27,720 bases of DNA from JAWVZH01 sp033722295 (lineage in GTDB: Bacteria; Bacteroidota; Bacteroidia; Chitinophagales; Saprospiraceae): the NCBI GenBank assembly GCA_033722295.1, contig JAWVZH010000020.1:1-27720 (forward strand), read 5' to 3'. Positions 25,695 through 27,720 of the stretch are shown one piece after another. The notes beneath the pieces were generated by a model. It saw only the letters and a program-made list of their open reading frames with translations. It had not been told where the DNA came from and searched no databases. The position numbers and the translations under genes are program-made. The first letter of the stretch is position 1, and every line of letters begins with the position of its first letter.

Positions 25695-25868
25695 GATATA
25701 TTCTTTCGCTAATTTAGCAGGGAAAGCGGCAGTGGTTTTCATGCAATAACCTTTGAACAGAACCGATTAAAAATAAACTTTCCCAAAAGTTTCAATGGTT
25801 GTTTTATGTGATCGTCGATCTAGCGATAATGCTATCGGTGGTGATATTCTAACCAAAAAACAATTGGC

Positions 25869-26891
25869 TTGAGACTTTTGAGAATAAAATGGATTTGTGG
25901 ATTCTTTATGATCGCCCTTGCGGCCACTGAAGCTCAGGACCTTCATCATAGTCAGTTTTATACTTCTCCTCTCAATACAAATCCTGGCCTCACCGGGGTT
26001 TTCAACGGCGATTACAGGGCAGCGATCAATTACCGTGCTCAATGGTTTGTCAAAGATCTTGTCAGATACAGCACTATCTCAGCCAATGCGGATATGAAGT
26101 TTTTCCCGAAAGCCCACGATGCTCAGGGATTCTGGTCGGCTGGCCTACTTTTCAATTATGATCAGGCCGGAGAATCACGACTTAGTCTTGCTCATATCGG
26201 GCTTACGGGATCCTATACCCGTGCATTGAACGAAAATAATCTGTTTACATTAGGAGCTCTTGTTGGATTCGGACAGCGGAGATTTCATACGGATGATCTG
26301 ATCTGGGATGAGCAATGGGTCAATGGGCAGTACAACCCCAATGCTGATCCCATGGAAGATTTCAGCAACACCTCAAATGGTTTTTTGGATATTGGTGCAG
26401 GTGTCAATTATCGCCTACAGAAATCCGCCCGTACCAATCTCAATTTGGGACTTGGAGTATTTCATATCAATCAACCCGACCAGACCTTTTTTGCTCAATC
26501 TGCTACGGAAGAACTGCCCAGAAGGTGGGCCGCGAGCATGATGGGCAGCTTGCAATTATCGGAATCCATCGATATCATGTTGCACGGCCTGTTTCAAAGA
26601 CAGGGAGAGTATCAGGAGATCCTGGTTGGAGGTTATGGAAGATTGCATGTCAATCAACAGCGGGGAAAGGAATTTGCCCTACTCATTGGGTTTGTGACCA
26701 GGCCCGATGATGCCTTAACACCAAAATTTGCTATCCAGTATACCAACTGGTATGCCGGTTTCAGCTATGATGTTAACAATTCCGAATTCAGACAGGCGAC
26801 CAATAGAAGGGGAGGCCCGGAATTCTCACTGGTCTACAGATATACCACAGTCAAACCATTGCCTCAATTCAAGAATTGTCCGATCTTCTGA
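25869..26891 (+). CDS. PorP/SprF-family type IX secretion outer-membrane protein (copy 2)
   Basis: A 340-residue paralogue of the protein at 18407-19432, similar along its full length: QDLHHSQFYT after the signal peptide (about residues 1-22, ending TEA), NPGLTGVFNGDYR, FGQRRFHTDDLIWDEQW, FHINQPDQTFFA, and the C-terminal RRGGPEFSL plus the closing FKNCPIF. It should be an outer-membrane barrel working with T9SS cargo. The start is uncertain: no ATG precedes the signal peptide in this frame after the stop at 25842, so TTG at 25869 (or ATT at 25863) must be used; the first in-frame ATG (25908) would destroy the signal peptide. The next gene follows after 10 bp. Confidence 0.87.
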   Translation: MRLLRIKWICGFFMIALAATEAQDLHHSQFYTSPLNTNPGLTGVFNGDYRAAINYRAQWFVKDLVRYSTISANADMKFFPKAHDAQGFWSAGLLFNYDQAGESRLSLAHIGLTGSYTRALNENNLFTLGALVGFGQRRFHTDDLIWDEQWVNGQYNPNADPMEDFSNTSNGFLDIGAGVNYRLQKSARTNLNLGLGVFHINQPDQTFFAQSATEELPRRWAASMMGSLQLSESIDIMLHGLFQRQGEYQEILVGGYGRLHVNQQRGKEFALLIGFVTRPDDALTPKFAIQYTNWYAGFSYDVNNSEFRQATNRRGGPEFSLVYRYTTVKPLPQFKNCPIF

Positions 26892-26901
26892 ATCACATTA
26901 A

Positions 26902-27720
26902 ATGAGAAAATCCATACATATCCTGATCGGTCTTTTCGTCATGCCAGTGCTGCTCAGCGGGCAATCGAGGGAAGCTTTCATAAAGGCTGCGGAAGATGCC
27001 TTCGAGACCAAGGATTATTTTTCAGCAATGTCCTATTATGCTGAAGCACTCGAATTTGAAAAAGATGTGAGTACCTCATGGAAGGCCGGGGAGGCTGCCA
27101 GGCTTTTTGATGCCTACACAGTAGCCATCGGACATTATTCTTATGTGGTTGAAGAGTCGGATTCGCTGAAATACCCACTCGCTACCTTCTATCTGGGTCA
27201 AATGTATCAGAGACAGGGCAAATATGATGAAGCAATAGATCACTATCAACTGTACATTTCGGAAAACGATGATTCAGACTCTACAAAAGTGGGGATCGCC
27301 AGAAAGGAAGTAGAAGCATGTTCCTGGGCGAAAAATGAAGTAGACAATCCTAAACGTAACATTACCACAGAAAAGCTGGAAGGTAATGTCAACACACCGT
27401 ACTCCGAGTTTGGGGGATTGAATACAGAATCAGCTTTCTATTTTTCTTCATTGCGTTTTGTTCAGCCCAACGATGATCATAATCCGCCAAGGACTTTCAG
27501 CAAGAATCTGATAAAGGATTTCAATGGTATCAATATAGATACGACGATCGAAGCGGCAGACACTCAACACATCGCTCATACCGCCTTTAACGGTGACGAA
27601 ACAAGGATGTACTTTACTTTATGCGAATATCTGAATGACAAGGATATCCGATGTGATATCTACATGCGTGACAGAAATCGCAATGGCACGTGGGGTGAGG
27701 CCAAGAAACTGCCCGAGCAC
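26902..27720 (+). CDS. TPR/PD40 periplasmic protein (PorE-type), paralogue of the 820-residue protein, 3' truncated by window
   Basis: The frame opens at ATG 26902 (MRKSIHILIGLFVMPVLLSG, a signal peptide of about 20 residues) and is still open at the window edge, giving 273 residues. Residues about 22-145 are TPR-like helices (FIKAAEDAFETKDYFSAMSYY, YQRQGKYDEAIDHYQLYI), and from about 160 PD40-type propeller blades begin (LNTESAFYFSSLR, NGDETRMYFTLCEY, RCDIYMR). It aligns with the 820-residue protein in the same order, including a shared RMY-x2-C-x-Y motif and RCDIY. An OmpA-like C-terminus is expected beyond the window but not seen. With the preceding PorP copy it forms a second PorP plus PorE-like pair. 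Confidence 0.85.
   Translation, partial: MRKSIHILIGLFVMPVLLSGQSREAFIKAAEDAFETKDYFSAMSYYAEALEFEKDVSTSWKAGEAARLFDAYTVAIGHYSYVVEESDSLKYPLATFYLGQMYQRQGKYDEAIDHYQLYISENDDSDSTKVGIARKEVEACSWAKNEVDNPKRNITTEKLEGNVNTPYSEFGGLNTESAFYFSSLRFVQPNDDHNPPRTFSKNLIKDFNGINIDTTIEAADTQHIAHTAFNGDETRMYFTLCEYLNDKDIRCDIYMRDRNRNGTWGEAKKLPEH

Larger units (their letters stand above)
25522..25868. other. 347-bp intergenic region between the two PorP modules
   Basis: No gene is visible. It starts with an intrinsic terminator (25549-25590), then a second hairpin with a T run (25622-25650) and an 18-bp perfect palindrome (25677-25694). From about 25700 to 25868 no structure stands out; TAACCTTTG at 25747-25755 resembles a -7 box with one extra spacer base, and could belong to the second PorP gene, whose leader would then be about 110 nt. 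Confidence 0.6.

Overview
The window reads as a chromosomal segment of a Bacteroidota bacterium, most likely of the Saprospiria/Lewinella type. The evidence is two very large secreted proteins with type IX secretion (T9SS) type B C-terminal domains, two PorP/SprF-family outer-membrane proteins, two TPR/PD40 (OmpA-type) partners, a eukaryote-like NrdB/NrdA pair, start sites without clear Shine-Dalgarno sequences, and a perfect TAnnTTTG -7 box ahead of tyrS. I see no insertion sequence, phage, CRISPR array, rRNA or tRNA gene.

Layout. 1-1455 (+): the 3' end of rimO, a small four-helix membrane protein and a lipoprotein MsrB, all overlapping and so one operon. 1502-5629 (-): a 1375-residue T9SS type B adhesin with seven tandem Ig-like repeats. 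5702-8136 (-): a translationally coupled pair, an FMN-dependent 2-hydroxyacid oxidase (lactate 2-monooxygenase type) followed by a Cys/Met-metabolism PLP enzyme. 8296-9561 (-): tyrS. 9605-10873 (+): a LolC/E-FtsX-type permease divergent from tyrS. 11030-11986 (+): corA. 11987-12414: a 428-bp AT-rich non-coding stretch with several DnaA-box-like 9-mers. 12415-15879 (+): nrdB and nrdA, closed by a strong intrinsic terminator. 15937-18119 (-): a coupled nnr-sirtuin operon. 18120-18406: a divergent intergenic region with overlapping inverted repeats. 18407-25521 (+): a three-gene module of PorP/SprF-like protein, TPR-PD40-OmpA-like lipid-free periplasmic protein and a 1198-residue PKD/CTD-B secreted protein. 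25522-25868: a terminator and further palindromes. 25869-27720 (+): a second, paralogous PorP/SprF plus TPR-PD40 pair, the last gene running off the window.

How it fits together. The left and centre are largely housekeeping: tRNA charging, ribosomal protein modification, methionine sulfoxide repair, Mg transport, dNTP synthesis, and NAD(P)HX repair beside an NAD-consuming deacylase. The right third looks like a dedicated export-and-display unit: an outer-membrane barrel (PorP/SprF), an OmpA-type periplasmic protein that could tie it to peptidoglycan, and a giant surface protein as cargo, with the barrel/OmpA part present a second time immediately downstream. The most interesting items are this duplicated module, the possible replication-origin-like or DnaA-regulated region upstream of nrdB, and a sirtuin that lacks the usual zinc cysteines.
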